Below are positions 1-11,465 of a stretch of 64,000 nucleotides of DNA, piece by piece. The translations under genes and the position numbers were made by a program. Every line of letters begins with the position of its first letter. Positions within the stretch are counted from its first letter, which is position 1. Origin of the DNA: Drechmeria coniospora. Taxonomy: Eukaryota > Ascomycota > Sordariomycetes > Hypocreales > Ophiocordycipitaceae. Location of the stretch: positions 5,963,157-6,027,156 of the forward strand of contig NC_054391.1 of assembly GCF_001625195.1 (NCBI RefSeq), read 5' to 3'. The notes beneath the pieces were generated by a model. It ran no database searches. It was given only the letters and a program-made list of their open reading frames with translations, and had not been told where the DNA came from.

Positions 1-1174
1 CGTCGTCGAACCACTTGACGGCGTGGCCGATGGGGTGATCCCACTGCTTGATGGCTTCGAGCAAATCTCTCGCATACGGCAAGACGAGGACGAACGCAGC
101 GACCCTGGCCGTCTCCTTGGTCAGCCGAACTCCGGTTGACTGGTACTTTGGACCAGTTCCTGCATTCCGGACCGGCTCGCCCGTTCGAGACTTTCCCTTT
201 GCCGCACCAACCGGTCCTTTCGCCTCGGACGCCTTTCTGCCGCCGCCGTCGGCCTTTTCGGCCCTCGGCTTGCCTTTGGACCCTGTAGAGGGTCTTTTCG
301 GCCCGGACCCGTCGATGCCTTGCTGGCCGCCGGGCCGGCCCGTGCAGCCCAGGCCTCTTCTCGCCCTCAGCCTGCCGCCGCAGAGGGAGTCGATGACCGC
401 GTTCAAGTTCTTGTCCACAGCCTGCGTCTTGAACGCCTTCCAGGGGACCTCCTGCCAAGCCGGGGAGATGGCCGGGAAGCCGGCAAGCTGAGGGACCCTG
501 CCGCGGCCTCTAAGGTTGTGGAACCTCGACTTGTCGAACTTGGCATTCTTCTTGAAATGGCCAAAGGCCCCCCTGCGCAGCTTGTCCTGACTTTCCTTGC
601 CGATCTGTGGTTCGGAAAAGTGCTTTTCGTACGTGACTTCGTACCAGCCTTCGATCTGCTCATACCGGATGAATTCGATAGCCGCATGTTCCTTTTGGCC
701 GGGATAAGGCGAGTATTTGCCGAGAGAACGGTTCAGGTCGAGGAACCTGTCGTCGGCGTGGATCTTGTACAGATAACCCTTCTGCGTCGGCGCGTCGTCA
801 TCGACGGCAAAGGTGAGTGCGACGCCGGGGTCGGTGCTCGTCGAGACGTAGCGCGTGAACGAGGCCGTGTCGTCCCCTGACGCGTGGTGAAATAGACTGC
901 TGCCCAAATCCAGCTCCATGGCGGACAGGGCAGTACCCGCCCGTTGTTTCTGCAGGCCTCGCGACACGAAGCCGCCGTCCCTTTCCACATCGGCCGGTGT
1001 TCGCTTCGTCTCGCCGCGGTAGACTTCCTTGGGAAATTCGCCGTCAAAGTCGTCTGCTTGCCGACGATCAAGCATCGTTCCGCTCCTGCGTGACGGCAAG
1101 GACTGGCCCCAGCCAATACCCAGGAAGAGGAGCAGCAGGAAGGTGGCTCGCAGGAGTCCCATGTTCGTCTGCAT
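1..1174 (-). CDS. Heat-labile enterotoxin A-chain-like ADP-ribosyltransferase (partial)
   Basis: The frame is open from an ATG at 1174 to the window edge (391 codons, no stop), so the C-terminus is missing. Residues 1-23 form a hydrophobic secretion signal. An LT-A/pertussis-type ADP-ribosyltransferase domain follows: the NAD-binding arginine in VYRGE (R53), GGFVSRG near 67-73, the STS motif in YVSTSTDP (111-113), and GWYEV after the catalytic loop. The loop reads Q-K-E (160-162), where LT-A of E. coli has E-x-E. A Gly/Lys/Ala-rich low-complexity stretch comes next, then a helix-like tail ending WDHPIGHAVKWFDD, which I recall from fungal members. Family knowledge: such proteins modify host proteins and are expanded in insect- and nematode-infecting Hypocreales. 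Secretion and activity here are inferred. No intron is needed in the visible part. No pathway partner is seen beside it. Confidence 0.85.
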   Translation of the reverse strand, partial: MQTNMGLLRATFLLLLFLGIGWGQSLPSRRSGTMLDRRQADDFDGEFPKEVYRGETKRTPADVERDGGFVSRGLQKQRAGTALSAMELDLGSSLFHHASGDDTASFTRYVSTSTDPGVALTFAVDDDAPTQKGYLYKIHADDRFLDLNRSLGKYSPYPGQKEHAAIEFIRYEQIEGWYEVTYEKHFSEPQIGKESQDKLRRGAFGHFKKNAKFDKSRFHNLRGRGRVPQLAGFPAISPAWQEVPWKAFKTQAVDKNLNAVIDSLCGGRLRARRGLGCTGRPGGQQGIDGSGPKRPSTGSKGKPRAEKADGGGRKASEAKGPVGAAKGKSRTGEPVRNAGTGPKYQSTGVRLTKETARVAAFVLVLPYARDLLEAIKQWDHPIGHAVKWFDD

Positions 1175-3160
1175 GGCCAAGGAGCAACAGATCTTTGGGT
1201 GAGAATGCTAGGAGAGCGTACATGCACATCCAACTCGGTACATCCAAGCGGGTCGGCGTATTTCGGAGATGGTCGAGGATTCACCAGGAGAGAGTGCCAT
1301 CCGAGTTGCCTGGAGTCGAAGACGGACGGCATCACGTCGACGAGCTGCTTATACATGGCCGACGAATATGGAACAAGGGCAGACACTCGTACAAAGCAAC
1401 CGGTGTATCCCGGGTCTCGAGTCATGATGCTGCGTGGTGCATGAAGTTGTTCCATCGCATGGCGTGTGTCGAGGATCAAAAACCGGTCGACGATGCCACC
1501 CTCGGAACCGACAGCATTCGACGCATCGGCAATGTCGTACGCTTGGTTGGACAATGCCCCCATCGGACCAGGCATGATCGGTCCGCGAGATTGCTTCGAA
1601 AGAATGTCCACCAGGCATACCGGCCAAGGGTTGAGCAAAGCAAAGCACCGATGCCGACAAACTGTGCGGTTGCTCAGGCCAATATGCCTGGGGGCTGCGA
1701 CTCCAACAGGCACGAAGCTTGGAAAGAGTCTAGCGTGGTTCCTCAGGTGTCCAGGTACCTAGTAGCCAGCTGGTGAGGTTTTACAGTGTACTTACGGGGT
1801 ACTAGGTGGTACTGTAATTAGGCTTCGATGCCAGTGACTGCATGAACCATTGCCCCCATCCCCCCATTTCCCGTCGGTCCTATCCGTTCCAGTAGCCTGC
1901 TTGGGCCTAGCCGGCACCGCTGATTTCTGGTCCTCGGCAGCATTCAGGCTAGTGATGAGGATAAATCCCCCCAAATACTCGTATGGTACTGGTGGCAACA
2001 GGCGAACGCGCACCTACACGGTACCTTTTCCTGCACCTGCAGTATGATGTGCATGCACTCCCTATGCATGGATATACTGTACAGTAAGTAAGTAGTTCGG
2101 TGCCATCACACAGGACCAGGGCCCACGTCTATTTAACGTTTATATTTAAAGCAGCAACCAAGCACTGGTGTGGGCCATGGCACATTGGAAGGGGACACAG
2201 ACCGAGCCTGTCAGGACGATGACGAGACCCGCTCTGTAATGTTTCATTAATATCTTTCAAGCTATGCGTACGGACACAGTACTTGAGTGTATTAATACTT
2301 GCACTTTCCCGTGCCATTATGTACTTACTGTACCTGCACATGGACAGAATGGTCGTACCTATATTACCTGCTTACAACTAGGTATACGAGCATACGTACT
2401 TACTTACAAGTACGGAATAAGGAGTACGGTATCAATAATAATAGTTGATATTATCTGCCTGCATGTCGAGTACACCTACTACGTACATGTACAGTACGGA
2501 GTATACTAAATTGATCCGTGCCGACAGATGCCGACCCGAATGCGCGCACGTATCAGGCGCCGTCATGCAGATACAAGTACGACTACACGTGCAAGTACTT
2601 ACAACTACAGTACGGAGTCCTCCGTACATGCAATATTAATGGTAATTAAAAGTACACGTTGCCATGCCAAACTCCGTATGGATCTTTGGAGAAAAATTCC
2701 CCCAACGCGTGACCTACGAGTCCTTGCATGCATGTGCCCCGACGAGACATTTCATGCGCGGACGCTGATCGACGACGGCTTGCAATCCTCTCCCTCTGTA
2801 ACAACTGGCCATATATTCCGCAATAACGCCTCGCCCACGGTCAACACGATAGATAGGGAAGGATAACAAAGAGAAAATAAGACCAAGACGAAACAGCACC
2901 AGTTATCCAATACGAGCGAGGGCGGCAAACTGAACGACAGGCCTCAAGGCTCGGGCCTACGACTCCGACAGGTATCCATCGCCATCGGTCCAGGCCGATT
3001 TGGCCGCTCGGGCAGGTGCCAGCCATCGTCACGCCCGCAGCTGAGCAGCGTGATGGAACTCGAGGGTCGATGGCAGAAATCGACCGCGCTCGGGCCACGT
3101 CGAGTGCCGAAGCGGCTGCAAAGGCCGATGCTCGTGCCTTGCGCATCGCTCGCGCGACCT
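1175..3160. other. Intergenic region, no gene recognised
   Basis: This 2-kb gap separates the start of the enterotoxin-like gene from the stop of the BAH-PHD gene. The open frames here give no recognisable protein and lack a plausible exon structure. Bases 2040-2660 are rich in GTAC words and contain TACGGAG/CTCCGTA half sites, including a near-palindrome around 2602-2626. The promoter of the enterotoxin-like gene should lie immediately right of 1174, but no clear element is visible. Confidence 0.6.
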
Positions 3161-4694
3161 CTACTCAATCTTGGTGCCGCAGACCAAGCAGTCGACCTTT
3201 TCGGTCCAGGTGCGGTCGCCGCCCGAGACGTTCGGTCGCAGGTCCGTCACCTCCCAGACCGTCGGGCCATCGTCCAGCCTGAGCTTTGCTTCGAAGAGGC
3301 CTTCGTACGGCTGTTGGCCCTCGGGCCTCTTGAAGCGCCCCTTCTTCGTCGACGATGATCTCGAGAGCTTCTCGGCCGCCAGGGTGGGCGTGCCGGACAC
3401 GGGTGATGCGGTAGCTTTTCCGCCGACGTCTTCCGCATTCCGCTTCACCGGCCTCGGGCTGCCGTTCGCGCCGTCCTTGTCGTTCGAGGGCGTCGGCGCC
3501 GTCTCGTTCTTGATCTTGATCGGCGTCGTCGAATGCAGAGAATCTTTCGTGTCGTCCGATTCCCTCTTCACCGGCCGCTCGACCGTCTGGTGCGCCTTGT
3601 CCGTCCCCAGCGTGGCGTAAACGCGGGTGAGCAGGTCGTCCAGGAGGCACTCGTAGTGCAGCCACTGCTCGCACTGCGAGTTGGAGCAGCCGACCAACGT
3701 CTTGTCCGGGTTCGCCGGCGTTTTGCACCTGCACGTGTGCTCGACCGTCTGCGCCCGACTCCTCGTCAGTCCCGCCGTCGCCTTCTTGTCCGTCGGGGAA
3801 GTGGATACGTACGGATAGCTGCGAGGTCCGGCAGTCAAAGGCCTGGCGCCAGTAGAGCGCATCCTGCACCTGCTCGTCGTCCGACTCCACCCAGTGGTTG
3901 ACGACGGCGCGCATGGCGACGCTGACGACGTTGATGATGTCCACTAGGGAGAGCCCGTCAGCTCCGGCGCGTCAAGCATCGAGCGTCGAGGGGCTCGAGC
4001 GTCGAGGGAGGGCAGGGGGGCGCCCGGCCGTCGAGCCGTCTCGACTTACTGTGGTTGGAGGCTATCAGCTCGTTCTGGCCGTGGTACGGCTGACGGCCCG
4101 ACACTAGCTTCTTGTTGTCGAGCGTGTTCGGCGGCAGCTCGTCGGGCGAGTACATCCAGTAGACGCGCGCGTAGACGTGGTGCTCGTCGAGCGCCCTGAC
4201 TTCGAGGATCTTGGCCACCCAGTAGTCGTTGGACGGCAGCAGGTCCTGCTGGTCCGCGTCCTTGTGGGGGTCCTTTTGCCGCTCGATGGTTGCGTCGTTG
4301 GCTATGTAGACAAAGTCTTCGTTGAAGTACTTGACGTTGTTGACTAGGGTTGAGCCTCGCTCGTCAGCAAGACACCAAGGCGCCGAAGCCGGGGCGGGCG
4401 GCACCACTCACGAACGAAGCTGTTGTAGCGCGTCATGTCGAACCAGGGCCTCGAGGGCTCGACCGTGTAGGACACGTCCATGTTGCTGTGCGTCTTGAAC
4501 TTGCCCCTGGGCTCAAACGGCGACGCCTGCACCGACTCCTTCCTGCCATCGTCGGGGCCGTTGCGCTTGCGCTTCTTGGTCGTGTGATCCCATTCCTCGT
4601 ACGAGGGTGTTGAGACCATGCTGACGGTGAAGGGGCAGTCGGCACGATTCTCGTCCGTGACGGCGCGGGACCGCTTTCTCGACTTGGCGCTCAT
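3161..4694 (-). CDS. BAH-PHD chromatin reader (EBS/EPR-1-like)
   Basis: Four exons in minus-strand order: 4694-4412, 4343-4050, 3943-3813 and 3748-3161, giving 431 residues. Donors are GTGAGT, GTAAGT and GTACGT; the third intron has an ACTGAC branch site. The first ATG that gives a sensible N-terminus (MSAKSRKRSR) was chosen. A basic, nuclear-localisation-like N-terminus precedes a BAH domain (about 85-230) with the motifs VKYFNEDFVYIAND, YWVAKILEV and YARVYWMYSP. A PHD-type zinc motif starts CRC (242-244), GC-x4-C (257-262) and HYEC (267-270). Its last pair, CLVC (423-426), comes only after a Ser/Thr/Lys-rich insert of about 150 residues. Fungal proteins of this architecture include EPR-1, which binds H3K27 methylation to silence facultative heterochromatin. 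Assignment to that function is inference from architecture. Confidence 0.83.
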
Positions 4695-6482
4695 CGTCGG
4701 TGATGCGATCGATCGGAAACGCGCGACGGCGAGCTGACGAAGAGGAAAGCCTGCGCCGACGGTGAGGCGCCCGTCGTCTTCGGATGACCGAGCGTGATTA
4801 CGAGCTGGAGCTGGCCGCAGCAATCGACGTGGGCAAGACCTTCATCTGTGCGCGGTGCGCAGAGAGCCACTCGACGTGGCAACCCGGAGTCACCTCGCGG
4901 CGGAGCGACGTGCGTGCGCCGACGGCGATACCCCCAAACAACGGCGACTCGACGGCGCCGGGACGTGGCCTCGGCCGACGGAACAGCAGCTCGTGGCGGA
5001 GGGGCTGGAGGAGGAATAGACGGAGGAATAGGCCGAGGAGGACGAGGAGGACGAGGAGGTGGGCGGCCGAGGGGAAAGTCAGTCGGTGTTGAGATGATGA
5101 GCAAGCAGATAGCAAAACTCTAAACCGGAGGCCAGAAGTCATGGACGACGCTGGCGGAAAAGTGAGGGAGGGGCGAACCTAACGGCGCACCGTGCACGTG
5201 GACCGTTCTCCACGGAGGGAGTCGCGTCTCGTCCGCTGCCAACCAGCTCATGGCGGCAGGAATTATTAGCGCGCGGCTTGCCCTGCTAGCAACAAAATAC
5301 AGTGCACGTATTTACACCCACAAGTACACTGCGAGTCTGGAACGGCACAGAGTAAGTACACTGGGAGTCTGGAACGGCAAAGAACACACGAGGCAAATGA
5401 TGCTCTCGCTACCTGGGGCAGATCGTGTGATTTTGTGTCTTTATTTCTTCAACCTTTTCCTTTTTAAATTCTCCAAGCCAGGCACAGTCATGAGAGAAGA
5501 GCGCAAAATACCTCCGTGTGCGCACTCACGTACCGAGCCTATCTGTACCATCTGTGCTTGTTGGCATCCGTCAGCCAACTTGCTACCCTCAGTTCTTGCT
5601 CCCTCTTCGACCTGCATGACTCGACGACACGAGCGAGCGAGACCACCGATCGACACCGGCCAGCCGCTCTCCCGTTCCGCGAGCCGTCGCCGTCATGCAG
5701 CACGTATTCGCATGTGCGTCTGCCGTAATACCTACCGTCTCATTCGGAAGCGGTTGATTCGCCCACACGGCGTGGTAGGTGCTGCAAGCCAATTCGTGCA
5801 AGGCGCATGCAAATGTAGCCATCGCCATGCTCGTCATGCTTCGAAATCCCGGCAACGAATGCACAGAGAGGTCCGAAGACCGCGGTGCGCCGTGCTGTGC
5901 ATGTACCAGCATCTGCGCTTCGGTGGCCAAATCGATTCTAGCTGACGGTCGTCTACTTACTGTCCAGTATATTGCCAATGTACAGTACTCCGTACTCCGT
6001 ACACCACGGCAAGTATCAATACGAGATGCCCCCTCCCTGTTCTTTTCCCGAGAACCTCGACCCAATCACTTCCGTCCCCCATGAAACAAACGATGGAACC
6101 CTCAGCGAGGGAGGACGAATGAGAATGCTGGTGCCGCCGGCCAGCGTCCAGTCAGCAGGTATCTGTCCTCGCGAGCCGATGACAAGTTCGCAAAAGTACC
6201 GTCCTGCGCCGATACTGATACGGATTGCGGAGTCGCCAACTCTTGGCGAGCCGTGCGAGCCATGAGTAGAGGAGGGTGAAAGTGACAAGGCGATTGTTGA
6301 GAGCGGCATCGACGACAGGGGAAAACATGGTCAACCAGATGGCATCAGACAAAAGCCAACGCCGTCGCTATGCTCGCAAAACACGGCTCGCGTACCGTGG
6401 CAGAACTACTGTAGGTGTGCGTAGTCCGCACGACCTCCTCCCTGCCTCAGGCCCCGCTCCACCCCATCCGACGCTGCGGCTC
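4695..6482. other. Intergenic region, no gene recognised
   Basis: This gap lies between the start of the BAH-PHD gene and the stop of ATG22. It holds the BAH-PHD promoter, a GC-rich stretch to about 5240, a 32-bp tandem duplication at 5322-5385, and a run of CTCCGTAC half sites near 5985-6005. Open frames here have no recognisable product. Confidence 0.55.
5322..5385. repeat. 32-bp tandem duplication (2 copies)
   Basis: Two adjacent copies begin AAGTACACTG at 5322 and 5354 and differ at only a few bases. Both contain AGTCTGGAACGGCA. The duplication is intergenic. Confidence 0.8.
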
Positions 6483-8493
6483 CTACCGCTCCTCGTCGTA
6501 GGCGGCCATCATTCCTCGCGTCTCGTCCTCGTCGATTCGCTCCTCGGCCGAGAGTTTGAAACCGTCAATGGTTTCCGCCAGCTTCTCGCCCTCCCGCCTG
6601 CCGCGCTCGACGTTGATGAACCAGAGGAGCGGCGCGGGCAGGGCGACGAGGGCGCCGAGGAACCAAAATGCCGGTCGGATGCTGCCGGTGGTGTCGATGA
6701 TGTAGCCGACAATGGTCGGGCCGAAAACGCTCGAGCCCTTGTCCGTGATGGCGTAGAGGGCGTAGAAGGCGGCCTCGGAGCCGGGCGGGATCAGCTCGCC
6801 GTACAGGGACCTGCAGTGGCTGCTCAGGCCGCCCATGACGAGCCCGTAGATGGCGGCCAGCGGGTACATCTCCCACGGCCGCTGCAGGCCGATGACGCCC
6901 CAGCGCTGGACGAAGGGGAGGTATCCCATGAGGCCGTAGAGCGGGATCAGCTCGAAGAGGGCGATGCAGACGAGGATGGTGTGATGGGCCTGCAGGCCGA
7001 GGGCGCGAGAGACCCAGGACCAACCAAAGGCGCCGCAGACGCCGGTGGAGGTGACGATGACGTTGATCATGCCCAACGCCCACGGCCGCATGTGCAGCTG
7101 GGTCTTGGCGAAGAGGATGGCCGTCGACGACGTCGTCGCGATGGCGTCGGAGAGGAGGAACCAGCCGGCGAGGAAGAGCATGATGTCGACGAGCTGGCGG
7201 GCGAGCTTGATGGTGCGGAAGAGGGACGTCCACGAAAAGGTCAGGTACGACAGCCACGACAGGCTGCCGGCCCGCCTCTTCAACGGCAGCGGCGGTCCCG
7301 GCCTCGGCCGCAGCCAAAGGGCGGCCGGGATGGTGAAGACGGCCCACCAGGAGCCGACGAAGAAGAGGACGATCCGCTGGGACCAGGTCGTGTTCCTGAG
7401 CGCGACGAGGATGCCGATGGAGATGCACTGGACGAGGAGGGCGGCCGAGTATCCGATGCCGAGGCCCTGGGCCGAGAGACGGGTCGACAGCTGCAGCTCC
7501 GTCGACGTCATCTCCTCGTGCGTTGCCGTCCGCACGAGACGCCGCCTCGGCGCGGCGGCCTCGGACTCGTCGGCGAGCAGCGCCGACGTCGCGGCGGCAT
7601 CGCTCGCGTCCGTCGAGCGGTCGTCACGTCGCGGCGGGCCTCGCCTCGGGCCGGCGAGCGTCGACGACGGCCGGCTCTCGGCCGCGAGCACCTCCGGATG
7701 GTTGCGCACCAGGAGCGGGAGGAAGGAGTTGAGGAGGACGAAGGAGGCGCCGAAGGAGGTGTTGGACACGATGGTGAAGATGGCCCCGAGAATGTACGTC
7801 TCGCGCGTGACGAAGAGGTAGGCCATGACGGAGGCGCTGCCGACCCAGGCGAAGGCGAGGAGGAGCTTCTTCCGGTAGTTGCCATGGTCGGCGGCGCAGC
7901 TGATGCTGACGACGAGCAAGGCCTGCAGCAGGACGCTCAGGGAAAAGGTGTACATGGCGAAGCTGGCCGTGTTAATCTCGAGCCCGAGGACGTAGACGAC
8001 GCACTGGCCGTTGCCGTCGCCGTCGCCGTCGCCGCCGCCAACCTTGCTGTCGCTCGAGCGGCACGGCTTGGTCGGGTCCGAGAGAAGCACGCCGTTCTCC
8101 CGCGCGAGAGACTCGAGAAGTATGGGGATGAAGGAGCCTGCGACGCACGCTCAGCTCGGCTCGAGCACGCCCGAAGGGGAGGAGGTCGCACGTACCTATC
8201 CCGCAGACAACGTACGTCTCGGCCGCAAACGCGTACGCGTACCAGCCCGCGAGCTCCTTGCGGCTCGTCGGCCGAGCATCGTGGCCCGGGTAGCGGTGGA
8301 TGGCTCGTTCGTGGCCGTGGCCGTGGACGTCGTCGTCGTCGGTGCCGCTGCCGGGGAGGGTGCTGTCGTGCGCGCTCATCTCTTCGTCGCTCGACGATCG
8401 CTCGTCGTCGGCCTCGAAGAGGGAGGCGTGGGAGCGAAAGGAGCGTTTGGAGAGACCCGAACTCTGGAGTGAAGGGCGAACATGCGACGGCAT
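6483..8493 (-). CDS. ATG22: Autophagy-related protein 22, vacuolar amino-acid exporter
   Basis: Two exons, 8493-8196 and 8137-6483, with a 58-bp intron (GTACGT donor); 650 residues. Splicing restores the family sequence: [16 protein letters not shown] joins [14 protein letters not shown] across the junction. A start at 8493 ([10 protein letters not shown]) was chosen; an in-frame ATG at 8562 would add 23 unremarkable residues. The acidic, Ser-rich N-terminus is followed by MFS-like membrane segments, including [58 protein letters not shown] and the signature [21 protein letters not shown] long charged loop after residue 250 separates two bundles. Family role: it exports amino acids released by autophagic degradation from the vacuole. 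The length is in the usual fungal range. A long antisense open frame over this gene is a codon-bias artefact. Confidence 0.95.
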
Positions 8494-9987
8494 GCTGGCG
8501 CTCGCTCCGTCCGATTGCCTGTCGGTCTCAACCGCTACTCCGTGGCAGCCGTCGCACGCCACAGCAGCGACGGCAGCGCGCGCTCAGCGGCTGGTTCAGT
8601 TGATTTAGCGGGCAGGGTGGTATTTCCGGCGGGTTCGGCCGGTTCAACGTCCCTTGTCGGGCGGGCTGGCGGGCGGCAAATGTCAGCTGCCGATTCGTAC
8701 GTCCAAGTGCGTGACGCAAGCACGGCGCATCGATGCCAGGAACGAAAGGGACCTGACGCAGTTTCTGCAAGCACTCTAGGCGAAGTGGTGCATGCCCTTG
8801 CATTTATCGCAGGTAGCTGCAGGAGTGTCTACTACATTCCCATATGCTTTTTCACCACCACTCTATCCGTACCGTCGTCTGGATATTCCCAAGCCGAGCT
8901 GCCGAAGCTAGTCTGTTCGCGGCCGTCACCGGCTCCCAAGCTGCTAATACCACGCTGTATCCGTACGCACTTAGACAAGTATTCATACCCTGCGGCATCC
9001 GTATCTACCGGTGCTTTTCTCCCTCCTACAGCGAACTCTGCTCAGAACTACTCGGCGGCACATGAGGAGAACTACCAGGCGGAAAGAGATGCATTCATCA
9101 AGCGACGACCCCTCGTTCCGACGCTTCATTGTACGGGGTTGCAGCTATCCGGTTACACGCACAATTCCATTTTGCACTTGTACTGCAGTGCTGCAAGTGC
9201 CTGGCCGCAGTACTGCGCCACAGCTAGAAGGTGCCTACAAGTACTACCAACCTGCAGCACCTCTACTGCATGCCTGTAGGTGCACAAGGAATAATAGGCG
9301 TTGAAGTACTGCAAGTATGGAGTGCACGGCACCAACTTGTAGGGGAAAACCCGGCACATTCCAAACACTAGTCGCTACTAGGCATTACCTGTAGTAGCAG
9401 TTGTAGTTCATGCAGGTATCAAGGCACCTGCCACCCATACGCTATTCACTACCTGGACGTCGCATGCTATTCCACACGGGAGAGGTGACATATAATCCAT
9501 CAAGTACGTGCAACTCCAGTGCATGTACCACTCGCGGATGCATGCAGTCCCATGTGTCGTCACCGCGTCATCTTACCTCTCCTTCAGTGGATCCTTGCCA
9601 AGTCGGCTGAAGGCGGGGTGCGGTAGGAACCACTGCACCCCGTACTCGTACTTTTAGCCAGTACAGCTACTCCGTATTAGAGTACATACGAGCCAAGGAC
9701 ATATTATCGCATGAATATTATACTGGCATATCCTGCCAAAACACGTTCACATTTGATGCGGTACGGATGTAATACATCCATCGTAGTCGGTTGATCGCCA
9801 GCACAATATCGCCTCGGCAAGCAAGAGTCGAGAAGCAGAACGGTGCAGTCGTTCACGATGGCCCAGTGGAAGGCTCACACAAATACAACATCATTCGTCC
9901 GCAGACAACAACGCCGCAGACGCGCAGCAAAACTGGTTCCCCTTGACATGACGACGCTGCGCCGCTCGCTTCTCCCTTCCCCTCGAG
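8494..9987. other. Intergenic region, no gene recognised
   Basis: This gap lies between the ATG22 start and the DUF3602 gene stop. It is rich in GTAC and GTACTGCA words (about 8770-9400) and has CTCCGTA half sites near 9668. No gene, RNA or mobile-element signature is seen. Confidence 0.55.
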
Positions 9988-10476
9988 CTACTTCTTTTGG
10001 AAGACGCTAAACAGCCTCGCCTTGAGTTTGTCCGCCAGACTGATGGGAGCATCCCCGCCGCCGCCCGTCTTCGCCGCCGCCGGCTTCTCGCGAGGCACGT
10101 GCATCTCGTTTCCAGCACCGCCTCGCCCCGTGTGGAATTCCGTATCCTGACTCGGCCGCAGCGCTGCCTCGGGGATCATGTCCTGATCTCTACGTGGCGT
10201 CGGTGCCCTGCCTATATCGCCAATGTTGCCGAGGCCTGCCGAGCACAAGTATCGCCCGTTAGCAACGGCCCATTCACGAATGGGGGATGGAGGGTGGAGG
10301 GATGCTCGATGCATTGCATTCTTATACGGGCACATACCTCCTCGTCCAGAGCTGTAGGCACCGTCACCGTGGCTGCCCTCGACGCCGGTGCGTGCAATCT
10401 CACCATCGACGTACAACGTGTCGTCTGGGTTGATGTTGCCAGCGCCGCCCCGGCCGTGTGAGACTTCGGCGGCCAT
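9988..10476 (-). CDS. DUF3602/Par32-like GRGG-repeat protein
   Basis: Two exons, 10476-10338 and 10235-9988, give 128 residues. The intron (10236-10337, GTATGT donor, GCTAAC branch site) is 102 nt, a multiple of three, and has no in-frame stop, so retention would insert 34 residues. Start MAAEVSHGRGGAGN. The protein is low-complexity and charged, with the family motif GRGGAGN twice and a GRGGLGN variant made at the splice junction. The C-terminus is a Lys-rich amphipathic segment ending FSVFQKK. Yeast Par32 of this family is a phosphoprotein linked to TORC1 and ammonium-transporter control; the role here is unknown. Recognition rests on the repeated motif and the small size. Confidence 0.8.
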   Translation of the reverse strand: MAAEVSHGRGGAGNINPDDTLYVDGEIARTGVEGSHGDGAYSSGRGGMCPYKNAMHRASLHPPSPIREWAVANGRYLCSAGLGNIGDIGRAPTPRRDQDMIPEAALRPSQDTEFHTGRGGAGNEMHVPREKPAAAKTGGGGDAPISLADKLKARLFSVFQKK

Positions 10477-11465
10477 CGGACGAGCGGATGAGCAGATGCG
10501 AGCGAGCGAGATGGGAGTCTCTCGGCCGAGACTGGAATGCAGTGTACGGGAGGCTGACCGACGGGCTGGCTGGTATCGCGGAGCACAAGGATGCAGAAGC
10601 AGGTTGACAAGCTGTGTGGGTAGGTTGAAAGGGCAAGGGGCCAGAACAGAAATATATTCTTGCACATATCTAATTTTCGGATGGTGGGATCCATATCCGT
10701 TGTCAAACGCACCCGAAGATAAGCATGAATGCACACGCCACGAGGCGTTGCTGGCCACCATCAATGCGTCGAGCTGCTGCACATGCTGGTACATTGTACG
10801 AATCCGTAGCGCAGAGCCCAAGTTCAGTACTTGTTCTCCGGTACAAGTACAGAGCTTAAGCATGTACAAGTGGCGATGAACTGAACCACTCAACTGTCTT
10901 ATCTTACCACCGATGGCATTCCGTCCAACAGCCCAACAACCAGTGAGATGCGTCGGATAGGCCAAGTTTAAGCTTCGGACCACTAGCAGCTCCTACAGTA
11001 CACCTGTACTGTACATGTACATGCGCCTACTTTCTTGTGCATATGGGTACAGAGTACTAGGTAGGTTGATACGGAGGACAACTCCATACTATTACCGTCC
11101 ACCAACCAACTTGTTGAGTGGATGGAACCTAGCAACTGTTGGAGCTGCCTCATAAGTACATCGGCTGCCCGACGCGACAGCACCCGCCATTGGATCTTGG
11201 CAGCACGCCGCTAGCTCGGCCTTCTTATCGGCGAGCACCCAGGCTGGCACACCGGCCGGTCGGCGAGAACAATGCAAGCGCACCACGCTCCCATGCACCC
11301 TCACACCCGCGGCATCGACTGACTCGGTTTCCCTCCAGACCGCGGCCGTCGGTTGACGGGCACACACGCACGCCACAGGCCCGCCCCGTCCTACCCACCG
11401 TCCCCTTCGCTTCGTCGTCTCCCCCCCCCCCCCCCCTCCCCCGCGTTCCGAGCACGCCCCATCTG
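10477..11465. other. Intergenic region with poly-C tract
   Basis: This gap separates the CHORD gene stop from the DUF3602 gene start. It contains GTAC-rich stretches around 10780-11060 and a homopolymeric C run at 11421-11436 just downstream of the CHORD stop. No gene is supported. Confidence 0.5.
11421..11442. repeat. Poly-C tract (16 C, T, 5 C)
   Basis: An uninterrupted run of 16 C, one T, then five more C, lying in the 3' flank of the CHORD gene. Confidence 0.9.

Noticed and set aside
733..1713. A 326-codon open frame on the minus strand overlapping the enterotoxin-like gene
   Set aside because: It is in a different frame, lacks protein-like sequence, and the family motifs lie in the other frame.
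3165..3944. A continuous 259-codon frame through the BAH-PHD exons 3 and 4
   Set aside because: It skips the intron at 3749-3812; only splicing restores the zinc-ligand sequence.
6276..8603. A 775-codon open frame antisense to ATG22
   Set aside because: It is a low-complexity Arg/Gly/Glu-rich frame on the opposite strand of a clearly identified gene, arising from GC-rich codon use.
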